A stretch of 64,000 nt of DNA from Adiantum capillus-veneris (taxonomy: Eukaryota > Streptophyta > Polypodiopsida > Polypodiales > Pteridaceae): positions 37,422,969 to 37,486,968 of the forward strand of contig CM043942.1 in assembly GCA_014529385.2 (NCBI GenBank), written 5' to 3'. The notes beneath the pieces were generated by a model that searched no databases, was not told the DNA's origin, and was given only the letters and a program-made list of their open reading frames with translations. Shown here one piece after another: positions 35,848-46,243 of this stretch (the stretch's first letter is position 1; each line of letters opens with the position of its first letter). The position numbers and the translations under genes were made by a program.

Positions 35848-36242
35848 CATTAGGAAGAGAAAGGGGTCTAGGAGGGCCTCTTTATCTAGCAATTTGAGAG
35901 AGTCAAACCTCTAGTATTAAGAAAGCAATCAAAGAAAAAATTATGAATTCAAACATGCAAAATGGCTAGTTTGTTTGAAATTAAATTTCCCCCCCAAAAT
36001 GAGATTTAAAATCTAGAAGGAAAAAACATATTTATGTACGAGTTATGGAAGGACAAAAATCATAAAAGTTGTCAGCCCCCTTTTTGGGAGGGAAAAGTGC
36101 ATCCTTTGACCACTCTTACACCTCTCTTACACACCCACCATTCTTGCACACATGGCATGCACCTATTCTTCAAAATGTTATTCACTTCTATAATCTCATG
36201 GTAAATAAAGAGGCCCTCCTAGACCCCATCCTCTTCCTAATG
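35848..36242. repeat. 395-bp segment with 38-bp near-perfect inverted ends
   Basis: 35848-35885 (CATTAGGAAGAGAAAGGGGT, then CTAGGAGGGCCTCTTTAT) is the reverse complement of 36205-36242 with about two changes. It lies between the protease and RT of G2. The ends start CATTAGG and finish CCTAATG, like the inverted-repeat elements inside GP-1, but the bodies do not match. No target-site duplication is seen, so a local inverted duplication is also possible. Confidence 0.6.
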
Positions 36243-36429
36243 TCTATGCTTGTTACCCTCTTTTAAATTATGTTGTTGAAATGAAATTAATATAAGTGTT
36301 TTTGTAGTTGAAACTATAAATAATGTTTGCGTAGACAAACACAATAAAAACCTGTCCTTGGACAAGACCCAATGTTTGAGAACCCTGTTTGGCATGCATG
36401 CAACTCTAAAACAAAATAATCAAAGGCAA

Positions 36430-38690
36430 ACGAGACCCTTAAGAAAAAGTACTTAGATGCTTTAACAAATTTATTAAAGGACTTCTAAGATGTATTTCCT
36501 AGTGATTTACTAGATTGCTTGCCACCATCTAGGGAAGTATACCATGGCACCACCTATAAGAAAACCTGCTTATAGACCAAGCAACTCCAAAACACAAGAG
36601 CTGGAAAAATAGTTAACGGAATATTTGAACAAAGGATTTATTAGGCCTAGTTCTAGTTGTTGGCATCACCTTTTCTTCTGGTAATGAAGAAAGATGGATC
36701 CATGCGGATGAAGAAAAAATACCCAATGCTGAGTATGGATGAGTTGTTTAATCAACTCTTTGGGTCAAGTATTTTTCCAAAATTGACTTGAGATCCGACT
36801 ATCATTAGGGTAGAATTAGACTAGCATGCAAGACCCATTTTTAGGCATTTTGAGCTCTTGGTTATGCCATTTGGGCTAACCAATACACCAGTACCATTTA
36901 TGACACTGACGGATAGCATTTTATGTCCATACTTAGAAAAATTTGTGGTAGTTTTCCTAAATGATATACTAGTCTATTATAAATCTAAAAAAGAACACTT
37001 AGAACATTTACATTTAGTATTTGAGTTATTGAGAAACCACAAATTATTTATGAAGGAAAGAAAATGTTATTTCTTTGAGACTGAGATTCATTATTTGAGT
37101 CACATTATATCTTCAAAGAAAATTTGGATGGAGCTTGGGAAAGTGGAAGTTATTCTCAGGTAGCCAACATGAAAAAATCTCAAAAAACTACAAATTTTCT
37201 TGGTTTGTCAAGCTTTACTGACAATATGTAAATTTATTAATGAAGATTGCAATCCTGTTGATAGACCAATTAAGGTAAAAAAGAAAGAATATAAGCTGGG
37301 GGGAAGCCGAATAGAAAATCTTTGAAAAACTTAAGGTGGCTATAATAGCTGCACCTATATTGACTATAGTTGATCCACTTGAATTGTTTTTCTTGAAGAC
37401 AGATGCAAGTAATGAGGCTATAAGAGACATGATTATGCCAAGGGGATGCCCATTTGCATTTGAAGAAAAAAGTTAGATCGTGCCCAACACAACTACTCAG
37501 CCTATGAGCGAGAGTTATTGGCTATAGTACATGCACTTAAAAAGTGGATACACTATTTATATGGTGCCATTATTTAGGTCTGGACGGACCATGAAAGTTT
37601 AAAATGGCTTTCAAGTTAGAATGACTTGAAGGATAGAAAAGCTTGGTGGGTGGAGATCCTATAGGAGTTTGACCTTCAAATACTTGCCAGAGAGGTAAGT
37701 ATAACGTAGTGGTAGATGCACTTAGTCACATGCTACAAATTAATGAACTAAGGTTCACAGTCTTCAATGATGAGTTCTTGGAGTCACTCCGTGGCTTATG
37801 TGTGCATGATCCATCTAGAGGTTTGACACAATGTACACTATTGCACCACTTCATAGACACAACCATCTCCCTCGTAGAGTCCAAAGAGACAAGCCATATG
37901 TGCGACAAGTACGGAAGGGAGAGTTATTACCAAGAGACTAATGGAGACTTCCAGGTATAGTTTGGGACCAAGGACTTTTGACGAAGATCATTCATCATCT
38001 TTGATAGCTTCAACTTCAAAGGGGGGTGATAAACTTCATTGGGGAGAAAAGTATGCTAACTACTCCATTAATGATGGATACTTACTCTACAAGGGTAGAG
38101 TATGTGTACCAACTATTGCACTTTTAAGTCTACACTTGGTGTGGGTAGTAGTGGCCAGGTTAAACAAAATGGAAAAGTTTATTTCCACTAAAAAAACGGA
38201 TAAAATGCCAGAGTTGGAAAAACTCTTTATTAAACATCTCTACAAGCTATATTGCTTGCTTGTAGATGTAGTGTCAGATAGAGATAGGAAGTTCCAATAG
38301 TCATTTTTGAAGATAAGTCTTCAAAAATCTAGATACTACTTTGAGCATGAGTACAACAGATCATTCGTAGTATCATGGTCCAACTAAAAGGGTTAACCAA
38401 ATCCTAGAGGACATGGGTTACGTTCTTATTTAAGTAAGAAGCAATCTTAATGGGAAGAGTAATTACCCATTTTGGAATTTTCTTGTAATAGTCCAAACAT
38501 GTAGTGAGTGGATTTACACCATTCGTGTTGATGTATGGTTTCAATCTGATATATTCTATGGATGTAGGCCTACAATCTGTCAAGGAATTCCTTGAAGATC
38601 TAAGTGATATGCTAAAAGAAGCAAAGGAAAACATTTGTAGTTCACAAGATTGCGCTACAAATTCCTTGAAGATATGAAAGTGATGGAGCA
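36430..38690 (+). pseudogene. G2 gypsy pol: RT, RNase H, integrase, broken
   Basis: The order is gypsy-type. A pre-RT LPPSRE block (36520-36540) leads to GSMRM (about 36700) and VMPFGLTNTPVPFMTLTDSI (36858-36917). The catalytic box reads FLNDILVYY (about 36955), with the first Asp of FLDD changed to Asn. RNase H is recognisable at 37370-37720 (TDASN, then HYLYGA). Integrase pieces are YKGRVCVP (about 38090), VVARLNKMEKFIST, LYKLYCLLVDVVSDRDRKF (about 38240-38296), and a C-terminal QSVKEFLEDLSDMLKEAKEN (about 38577). A deletion removes most of the integrase zinc finger. It is inactive. Confidence 0.75.
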
Positions 38691-40545
38691 ACTATGGAGA
38701 TCAAGAGTAGGCAAGGAGCGACAGATATGTATGCTATATGCGGTTCTCAGGGCCCGCATTTTGTGTTATGGAGTCTATCAGAGGTGAATGGCCAAAGTGT
38801 TCAAAGTGTATAAATGAGAATGCCAAAGGTGGCCCTCAATATGGTCAACAATCTGGTCCAGATGGCTCCTCAAATAGAGCTATGGAGTGAAAGACATTGC
38901 AACTTGAATTCAAAGCAATTTGCAGATCCGTAACCGATTGGGCAATTGTAGATAAAGGATCAAATATGAAGTGAATGCATGGCCTAAAGTGCTCATCTTG
39001 TGGAGTGCGTCGGTATTTTTGGATCGACAATCGGAGCTCAAATGGCTAAGATATGAGCAATTAAAGTTTCACTGTGCTAGATTGGTCACCTCGATTGGTG
39101 TGCCATTTGGGTTTTTCTCAGCCATGCCACTGTTTTTATGAGAAGTATGCACTATATGACACAACATTTGTCGACACGTCAATCAAAGTCTAGATCGGCA
39201 AAATATTGAAGTTTCAACTTGGCGGCAATTGCAAAACCGGGTGGTGAAAAATGATTTTTTGTTGTTTTTGTGGTTTCTGTTTGAGGGCACAACAAAGACA
39301 AAATGGATAAAGGTAGGCATGGTTAGAAGTCAGCTAATCGGACTTTTGCCTGGTCTTTACGGCTCGGTCATAGGATTGGTGAGCATTAGGTAGCAGGACA
39401 TTGAAGTAGATGGAAAAGAAATAAGTTTCTTTTGGATATTTTTGTGGAGGTTTTAGAGCTCTTGGAGGGTCAAGTGATGGAAAGCTACCACATGGCTCCC
39501 ATTAATCCCCTAGGCACTGAGGAAGGGCTGAGCCACGGAGTACATATAGTGGAGCGTGAGGCTCCCTTGGTGCAACAAGAGAAAGTGGAGAGCTCTCCGG
39601 GGTTTTCCATGGTGGTGCACCGTCGACGTTGTGCAAAAGGACACACGATGGAAGAGTTTTGGTGAGCTAGTGACACACGATGGAGCCAAGGGTGGCCTCT
39701 CTGGGCAAAGTGAGTGATGACATGGCAGGAGTCAGTTCCCACACCCATTGGCCCAAATAATTTTTTGAAGGCAATCATGAGGAGCACCGACGGTGCTATA
39801 AGGGCTCCTAGTAAGGAGATGTACATGCACAACTTGGTGAGCAAGCTTGCCAAATATAGCAAGAGTTGGCTACATGCAAAAGGGAAACCGTAAATAGAGA
39901 AAAAATTGACAAAAATAGAGGGGACTCACACGCCAATATAGGACCTAATTTTTTTCTTTTTGGGAGGGGTTCTTTGGGAGAACGGAGCTCCAAGAAAGGA
40001 GTTGGGCTACTGGGGTTCTCAATGAGGAGAGAAAAAAGAGTGCTTCTAGACTGTAGAAAAGCTAACAAAGGTTGTCAAATAGAAGTGTTTGAACTCATTG
40101 AGATTGTGCCGATGAAACCGAGTTGTATGGTGTTTGTAGATGATTGTTTTGTCAAAGCAAAATTAGACCATTGCTAGATTCTATGCCATTTAGTTCCCCT
40201 TTCTCCCCTTCTTGTCTTCGCTCTACTCAAAATGTATGGTGCCGGTGTGTGAGCGTTGTGTGTCCCACAAGGCGTTTATGTGTCTGAGAGAGAAAGAGAG
40301 AGGGTTGTGCGTTGTGGAATTGTTGGAATCGGGAAAAATTGGGATGATACGCTATTTGTCAATTGTGCGAAGCATGTGTGCATTGGTATGTGTACAAATG
40401 TGGATATTGATACAGAATTGTGCAATTTTGATGGTGGTGATTTCTTGTGGATGTGGGTGTTGTGAGTAGCCTAGGCTATAGAGAGGCATCTATGTGTGTT
40501 TCCAGGTGTGTTCCAATTTCCCCTCTCCATCTTCTGGTTACCCCA
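38691..40545. other. No gene recognised
   Basis: The expected 3' LTR of G2 is absent. Short frames at 39432-39665, 39485-39862 and 39866-40177 overlap on opposite strands without a domain. A GAGAGA patch is at 40285-40302. Confidence 0.45.
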
Positions 40546-40845
40546 TGTTGCGGGAGCAACTCACACACCCATGAAGTGCATGCAAACACTACCTAGATCA
40601 ACATAATGTCAATCGAGGACACAGATGACAGGATAGGCACACGGAGGAAATCTCTTTAGCTTGTCAGGCTGAGACCATCCTACACATACAACACTCTAGA
40701 ATGCCAACTAAACCACAATCAAGAACCTCACTGCTCTCAACTACACCACCTAGCCACATACACACATACGGAAGGTAACTCACCTAATCATGCCAGATTC
40801 GTACGAAACTTGAGTTATGTTGTGTTGTTGACCCAGCGGTCAACA
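40546..40845 (-). repeat. 3' LTR of GP-3, 300 bp
   Basis: It starts TGTTGCGGGAGCAACTCAC and ends GCGGTCAACA in plus-strand reading. It matches 50004-50303 over the full length with about 10 substitutions and no gaps by eye. Confidence 0.9.
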
Positions 40846-40860
40846 CTCCCCTCTTCCGAG
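40846..40860 (-). other. Polypurine tract of GP-3
   Basis: The plus strand reads CTCCCCTCTTCCGAG directly after the LTR, so the transcript strand has CGGAAGAGGGGAG just before the 3' LTR. Confidence 0.75.
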
Positions 40861-42490
40861 TTCATGTTGTCCCCGACATGACTTGTTTGTCGATGGCGAT
40901 GTGGTCTTTGCTGTCGTTTTGGCTTCATCTGTTGCACTGCTTGTAACTTTGTCGAACCACAACAAGAACTATGATCCATTAGAGCGGACATCTATCATCA
41001 TCACCATTCATCTTTTGAGATCCTCTTATTACTTTTATGTCTGCTCTTCTTCATTGGGGACTTCTTTGTTCCTATGCAATGATGTTGTTTGTTGTCTGCA
41101 GCTTTGTCTACAGCTTTGTCATTGTAGGCCATTCTTCGACTCGCCATTGAGGAGAAGTATGCTATGATCTGAAATTGGTGCTCCAATTCATTTGTCAATT
41201 GATTTGAGTAGCATTTCCTTATTGTTGATGTAGAAGGAATATGTACAAGAGGATGGTGATAGGTGTCTTTAGATTAGGGTCTAAAACCTGGATGACCAAA
41301 GGGAAAAAACTCGGTGGGGAAAAAAATGCCTTTGGTATACGCTCTTATTGGAGTTGAGCGGTTGAACGTGAAGTACATGTTCATGAAAGGTGAGTGCTTG
41401 GGTGAAACATGGAAAAAGTGCCTGATGCATGTGCCAATTATGGGACACTCTATATGCATATGAGAAATTTGTCAACAAAAGCATGCAATGTGAAAGAAGG
41501 AAATGATGGGTGATTCGAGGAATAAATGTAGCACATGTGACATCAAAAGATGTCTCAATAGCTTCCACCTTTCCAAGAAGGGTTTTCGATGTAGAAGTTT
41601 CTCCACTCGTATCTCACTGTGCTCAGTACGTGAGTGTCTTTTGGACCTTCTCCTTCACTTCACCATACCTAAGTACTTAAACTTCGACTCTTTTGCTCAC
41701 CTATACCAGCATGAGCGGTACCTAGAGTAGCTAAGATGCTTAGACCACAGAGAATATTACTTGAAGCTTTGGGACTAACACCTCACTCATTTTGTGGCTT
41801 AGCTACTCGACTCTGACTTTTATGACTTGTCGGTTGCATGTTGACACTGCTTTGTGACAAGTTCTTCGGCTGTTGTAGTGGTTGTTGAGACATACTTCGT
41901 GAAGTTTCATCGTTTTCCTGTACCTTCTTCTCTTTGTAGTGCTCAGGCCTCTCGTCAGTCCTTTCTTCATGTGGATTATGGATTTTTTATTTTTTCTTAA
42001 TAATAAACAAAGAAAATCTTAAAAACTTAACAAAAGAAAAATCATTCAAATACAAATCTAAATGCTATGTACACTATACACATGTCCCTAGGGGCTCATA
42101 TATGGATTTTGTCCCCATACTCCTCTGTAACACTACTATGAGGGCATATACTCTAAATTTCGTCAAAAAATTATCACAATAAAACGCAAAAATTCAATGC
42201 ATCTCACAAAACATTGCCCTCTAATAGTCATAATGTTAGGTCCGCATTCAAAATGCCTCCCCCCTTCCTATTTGGAGTCATCCTTTACGACAGGGTATCG
42301 CAAAGGGTATGTGTTTTGCTTGGGCAATTAAAAGTTGTGCCTATGCAGGCCTTGTAATGTAGCCCTATTATGCATACACAGTCAATGCATGGAAAAGCCT
42401 TATGTTGTGCAAGATGTGGGTATAAGCAATTTGCTTATTGGCATTTGTTGGCGAGGCTTCCTATTCTAAGCAATGTAATGGTCTTTGAAG
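40861..42490 (-). other. GP-3 3' non-coding region
   Basis: I find no RT or integrase motif on either strand. A polar minus-strand segment near 41960-41770 (EERTDERPEHYKEKK, then QQPLQQPKNL) may be the worn end of the tail. A second polypurine-like block, GGAAGGGGGGAGG on the minus strand at 42256-42273, resembles the GP-2 tract and may mark an older 3' end inside GP-3. An AT-rich stretch follows at 41985-42060. Confidence 0.5.
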
Positions 42491-42499
42491 CTCCTGTAT

Positions 42500-43353
42500 C
42501 GTTGCTTGATTGAAGCGACTCGCTCTCTTGTAACTGTACTGTAATCGTAGGAAGAATTGTAAGAATTCAAGTGGCGATGCACTGACAGCAGTTTTGTTGT
42601 TCTTCTTTGGGACTCATTTCTTTGCGATTATTGGCTATTTTGTTGCTGATGCTCGTTTGGGAACCCATACTTGCCCGTGTTTCGTTTGTGTTTGAAGAGA
42701 CTTCTTTGGGATCCACCTTTTTGTTGTGTGAGTCAACAGTGGTCTTTGCTTCAGCCCTTGTACGCTTAGTTGGGGACGGGATTTAGGCTTTGAAAGTTGA
42801 TATTATGGTTGTTTTGGAATCCAAATGAATTCCTGACTTTTTTGTGCTTGAATCAACTTCTTTGGAGCCCAAACCTGAGTTGTGAAAGCTTGTGATTTTG
42901 TGATATTCTTACCCGTTCGTGCACCTTTCCTTGTTTTTGTTTTGGTGTTGAATCTTGTGATTTGTCATTAGAGATCTTTGTCTTCTTGATCCATATCTAT
43001 TTTTGGCCGATCTGTCGTTTTGGTATCCAGATTTGTCGAGCTTTTTGGCTTTGACTTGTTGTCCTGTTCTTTTGCCCTGTCATGGTTGTTGCTAAAGGGG
43101 TTGGTGATAGTGATGGCCTGAGTTGATGATAGGGGATGTCGTAAGATTCATCACTATCGCTACTATCCTCAGCAAGGTTGACTTCTTGTACTTTCCCTTG
43201 ATTTTTTGGCTGGTAGTGGAAAGTTACTGTCTGTTTGCTCGTGGGTGGTAGTTTCTTGGAGGACTTTTCTAGCCCATTGATTAGAGTATTGTTAGCTCGT
43301 TGCTCTGGTCGTATTCCTCCTAGCTGAGTCTTTGCATCCTTATTAGGAGCCAT
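42500..43353 (-). pseudogene. GP-3 tail with W-(I/V/A)-P-K repeats
   Basis: This continues the protease frame after a stop at 43375. The first part holds an acidic NLAEDSSDSDESYD patch and ends ARQIWIPKRQIGQK at about 43030. Beyond a stop the minus strand still encodes VWAPKKLIQ (about 42870), FIWIPKQP (about 42830), KRWIPKKSLQ (about 42720) and QVWVPKRAS (about 42675), with frame changes. With KWIPKSSVKT at the end of the protease frame, at least six motif copies are present. The function is unknown; the high basic charge suggests nucleic-acid binding. Confidence 0.5.
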
Positions 43354-43374
43354 GTATGAGGATGCTTGTGGTGG

Positions 43375-44445
43375 CTATGTCTTCACCGAGGACTTTGGAA
43401 TCCACTTTTGATGCACATTATTCGTGTAGCGATGACATTGATTCCCGGGTCGTTGATCTTCTTGAATCTCGAAGTGTTCTACAGAGTCATAGAACTCTTC
43501 GTCTTCTTCATCTTTTGATTCTCCACATTTCTTTGTTTGCTCCTTATTTCGAGATCTTGTTGATGTCTGGTTCTCTTCGTTTTCCTGGATTACACTCACT
43601 GCAAAATAAGGAATGACATCATAGCCATTTTCATCACAAAACTTTGTTATGGGAGCATCCTCCACGGTGCACACGTCCAGAGTAGCCAAGATGTGTTCCC
43701 ACCCAAAAGGCTCTAACTCTTCTTCAGGAAATGGTTCTGGGATATAGTCCATATCCTCTATAACCCGCTCTAGGATACATTCCTCACGTTTCAAGCTACC
43801 ACATTGTGAAGCTCCACACATCCACAGTTCTTTAGGCTTACCTAACCAAGCTGGAAGTTCTGATCCTGCTACTGTGGCGGAATCAAACTGCTCAATTGGT
43901 GTTCTTGTCACATCCCTATAGCTATGGTCCCTTAAGTTTATCTTTGTTATGGTTTCCATATGTCTTAGGTATATATGGTCATAACCCCAATCTTGGACCA
44001 TTTTCAATTGTCGCATGAATGGTCTTCCCAGAATGATGTCATAGTTGTTCTTCTTGCCAAAGTCAACAACAGCAAAAGTGTGTTCATATTCAATGCCATA
44101 AGAAGTAACAAGTACTTTTTCTAGCAGTCCTAGAGGCTTTTCCTTGTGTCCGTCTGCAAGCTGCAGGGTCATTCGTGTGGATATCAAGGCAGGTTTTCCC
44201 CATTTTTTCCAAACCTCTTTGGTTGCAATGGCCACACCAGCTCCACTGTCAAGGATTGCCATGGCTTTTACACCATTGAATCCCAAAGGAAGTGTGATGT
44301 TTCCATCTTCTCCCTCGTAATACTCACCTACCTTGTTTAATGGCACTAGCCTAGTATTTAGTTGAGGCATTTCAAGCTCTTTGATGCCTTCCTCGATTTG
44401 AGTCATTGGGGTTTTTACACCAAATTTCTCTAGACATTTACCCAC
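43375..44445 (-). CDS. GP-3 retropepsin (aspartic protease) region, 356 codons
   Basis: This is an aspartic protease that would cut the element's own polyprotein. The open stretch starts within the polyprotein, so the first Met is not a true start. Residues about 35-60 have YEGEDGNITLPLGF and VKAMAILDSGAGVAIATKEVW with an intact DSG triad (Asp codon 44250-44248). Further on are EYEHTFAVVDFGKKNNYDII and LGRPFMRQLKMVQDWGYDHI, the closing ILGRPFMR block. The C-terminal part has ELPAWLGKPKELWMCGASQC, EPFGWEHILATLDVC and FCDENGYDVIPYF, shared with GP-1, and ends with HQKWIPKSSVKT. It lies in a different frame from the upstream linker, so a frameshift, programmed or mutational, is needed to make it. 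Confidence 0.7.
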   Translation of the reverse strand: MGKCLEKFGVKTPMTQIEEGIKELEMPQLNTRLVPLNKVGEYYEGEDGNITLPLGFNGVKAMAILDSGAGVAIATKEVWKKWGKPALISTRMTLQLADGHKEKPLGLLEKVLVTSYGIEYEHTFAVVDFGKKNNYDIILGRPFMRQLKMVQDWGYDHIYLRHMETITKINLRDHSYRDVTRTPIEQFDSATVAGSELPAWLGKPKELWMCGASQCGSLKREECILERVIEDMDYIPEPFPEEELEPFGWEHILATLDVCTVEDAPITKFCDENGYDVIPYFAVSVIQENEENQTSTRSRNKEQTKKCGESKDEEDEEFYDSVEHFEIQEDQRPGNQCHRYTNNVHQKWIPKSSVKT

Positions 44446-44515
44446 ATGTTTGGTCTTATTCTGAGCAACTCGGATAACATTATTGTACAGGTGACTAAGG
44501 TAGATAGAATATCTA

Positions 44516-45868
44516 CTAGCCCCTTTGAATCAATGGCCTTGTGGGAGATAGTCTCTGTGATGGGACTGTAACCACATCTGACTTGGTCTCGTACTCTCCC
44601 ATGTAGGACGGTAGTGTTCTTAGCGAATAGGGTTGACTATCCATAGATTGTACATATCCTTTGTAGCCCCAATACGATCGCACATCTAGATTCGTTTGAG
44701 ATCCAGTCTCAAATTCCTCTATTGGTGGTAGAAACACTCCTCGTTCATCACCAGTCTTGTCTACTCGTCTTCTTAGGTCATCGGCTTCATTGGCCTCTCT
44801 GACTTGTTTCCACAATTCGTCAAGACCATCTATCTCTTTACAATCCTCAGGTATAGCTTGGTGAAATCCCTCGGAAGAGTTATCCGTGGTATTCAGTACT
44901 ATCCTTGGTTCTAATGCTGGGTCTTTGAGGTTTGGTCTGTGCTCATGACTAGAATCTGGCTCTCTTAGTTCCTTGTTTGGTGGGATTACTTGTGTAGGCA
45001 TGACACGGATCACATCCTCAGGTTTTGCAACTGGTGGTTCTAGTAAAGCTTGGGCTGTTTGAATCATTTTCTGGCACATTTCAAACCCTTGCTTTTCTAG
45101 TTCCGCATAGGGATATGCCATCCACCTGTGTTCTTGGGTTTGGTTGTTTTTGAGCCTCACATCATAGGCTTTCAAGAGGGCATCTAATGTCTCATTAACC
45201 TTCTCTGCCAACAGAGATCCTCCTGAACTAGAACTTCTCGGTTTCTCATCCGTGGATGGTTCTTCTAGAGGTTTAACCATCTGTGTAAGAGAAGGTTCCT
45301 CCTTTTCCTCATGTCGGTTTATCTTCTCCTCAGCTTCGGTAAGCTTCTCAGCTAGGGGTTTTTGCGCTCGTTCCCTGCGTGCTTTCATCCTAGTCTTTCT
45401 AGCTTTCCAACTATTTCGTTTGCTCTTTGTTTTTTGACTAGGTGCGTCTATCTTTGGTCCATCATCTGTCTTTGAACTCGTGTCACTTTCCGTGTTCTTT
45501 GTCTCTGGATTCTCATCAGCTTTCCTTTGAGCTTGTGCTCTCGTAACCACTTGAACTGGTACGACATTTTCATTTTCTGAGCTACTAGGTAGATGTACAA
45601 TCCCTAATACATTTGTCCGGATTTTCCTGATTTGGTTTGGTTTTTTCGGGCAATCGGGGATCAAGTGAGTGATGCCACACTCAAGACAATAGGCATTTAC
45701 TTCAGTGATCTCCGTAAGAGGACATTGTTTGACCAAGTGGTTGTCACGACTTTTGTGACAATCTGTCTCTGGTTGAGGAGATTCCTTAAGCATTTCCTCT
45801 TGGCTATAAGCAAGCTTTGACCTAGATAAGCCGCTATTTGCAATGAATGACAATGTCCTTTCGTCCAT
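44516..45868 (-). CDS. GP-3 gag C-terminal/linker with zinc knuckles, 450 codons
   Basis: This is in the same frame as the gag at 46244-47419 and separated from it by two stops. Near residues 37-75 are CHKSRDNHLVKQC, a knuckle with the second Cys replaced by Ser, and CLECGITHLIPDC, a full C-x2-C-x4-H-x4-C. Then come a basic KSKRNSWKARKTRMKARRER stretch, charged helices, and near the end PYSLRTLPSYMGEYETKSDV, which matches GP-1. It would bind RNA through the knuckles. It ends 70 bases before the protease frame opens. Confidence 0.6.
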   Translation of the reverse strand: MDERTLSFIANSGLSRSKLAYSQEEMLKESPQPETDCHKSRDNHLVKQCPLTEITEVNAYCLECGITHLIPDCPKKPNQIRKIRTNVLGIVHLPSSSENENVVPVQVVTRAQAQRKADENPETKNTESDTSSKTDDGPKIDAPSQKTKSKRNSWKARKTRMKARRERAQKPLAEKLTEAEEKINRHEEKEEPSLTQMVKPLEEPSTDEKPRSSSSGGSLLAEKVNETLDALLKAYDVRLKNNQTQEHRWMAYPYAELEKQGFEMCQKMIQTAQALLEPPVAKPEDVIRVMPTQVIPPNKELREPDSSHEHRPNLKDPALEPRIVLNTTDNSSEGFHQAIPEDCKEIDGLDELWKQVREANEADDLRRRVDKTGDERGVFLPPIEEFETGSQTNLDVRSYWGYKGYVQSMDSQPYSLRTLPSYMGEYETKSDVVTVPSQRLSPTRPLIQRG

Positions 45869-46243
45869 TTCATACCTTCTGTCTTTCGATTAAAACCCAG
45901 GAGGTGGAGGTTGTACTGGCCTCACCACGCCATGTGTTTCTCTCACATTTTGTTGCTCTGAAGGGTAGTACTCACTTTGGTTGCTATAACACATTGTAGC
46001 TGGTACTGGCATTGGTTTATTTGATGCTTCCATCATTGGCATGTATCTCATGTCTACCGGCATTCTAGCACCTGGGAGCGGAGGTTGTTGTCCTAAGACA
46101 AGATGTGGCCTTAAAACTCCTACTGGTCTTGGCGCATTCCCCGTAATGTATCTAGGTGGAGTAGGTGCTTCTGGAACAGGTTGTACATACCTCTCCCTAG
46201 CATTTTCCTTGCTATAATAGCACTCTTCCTCCGTATGGTTCGT

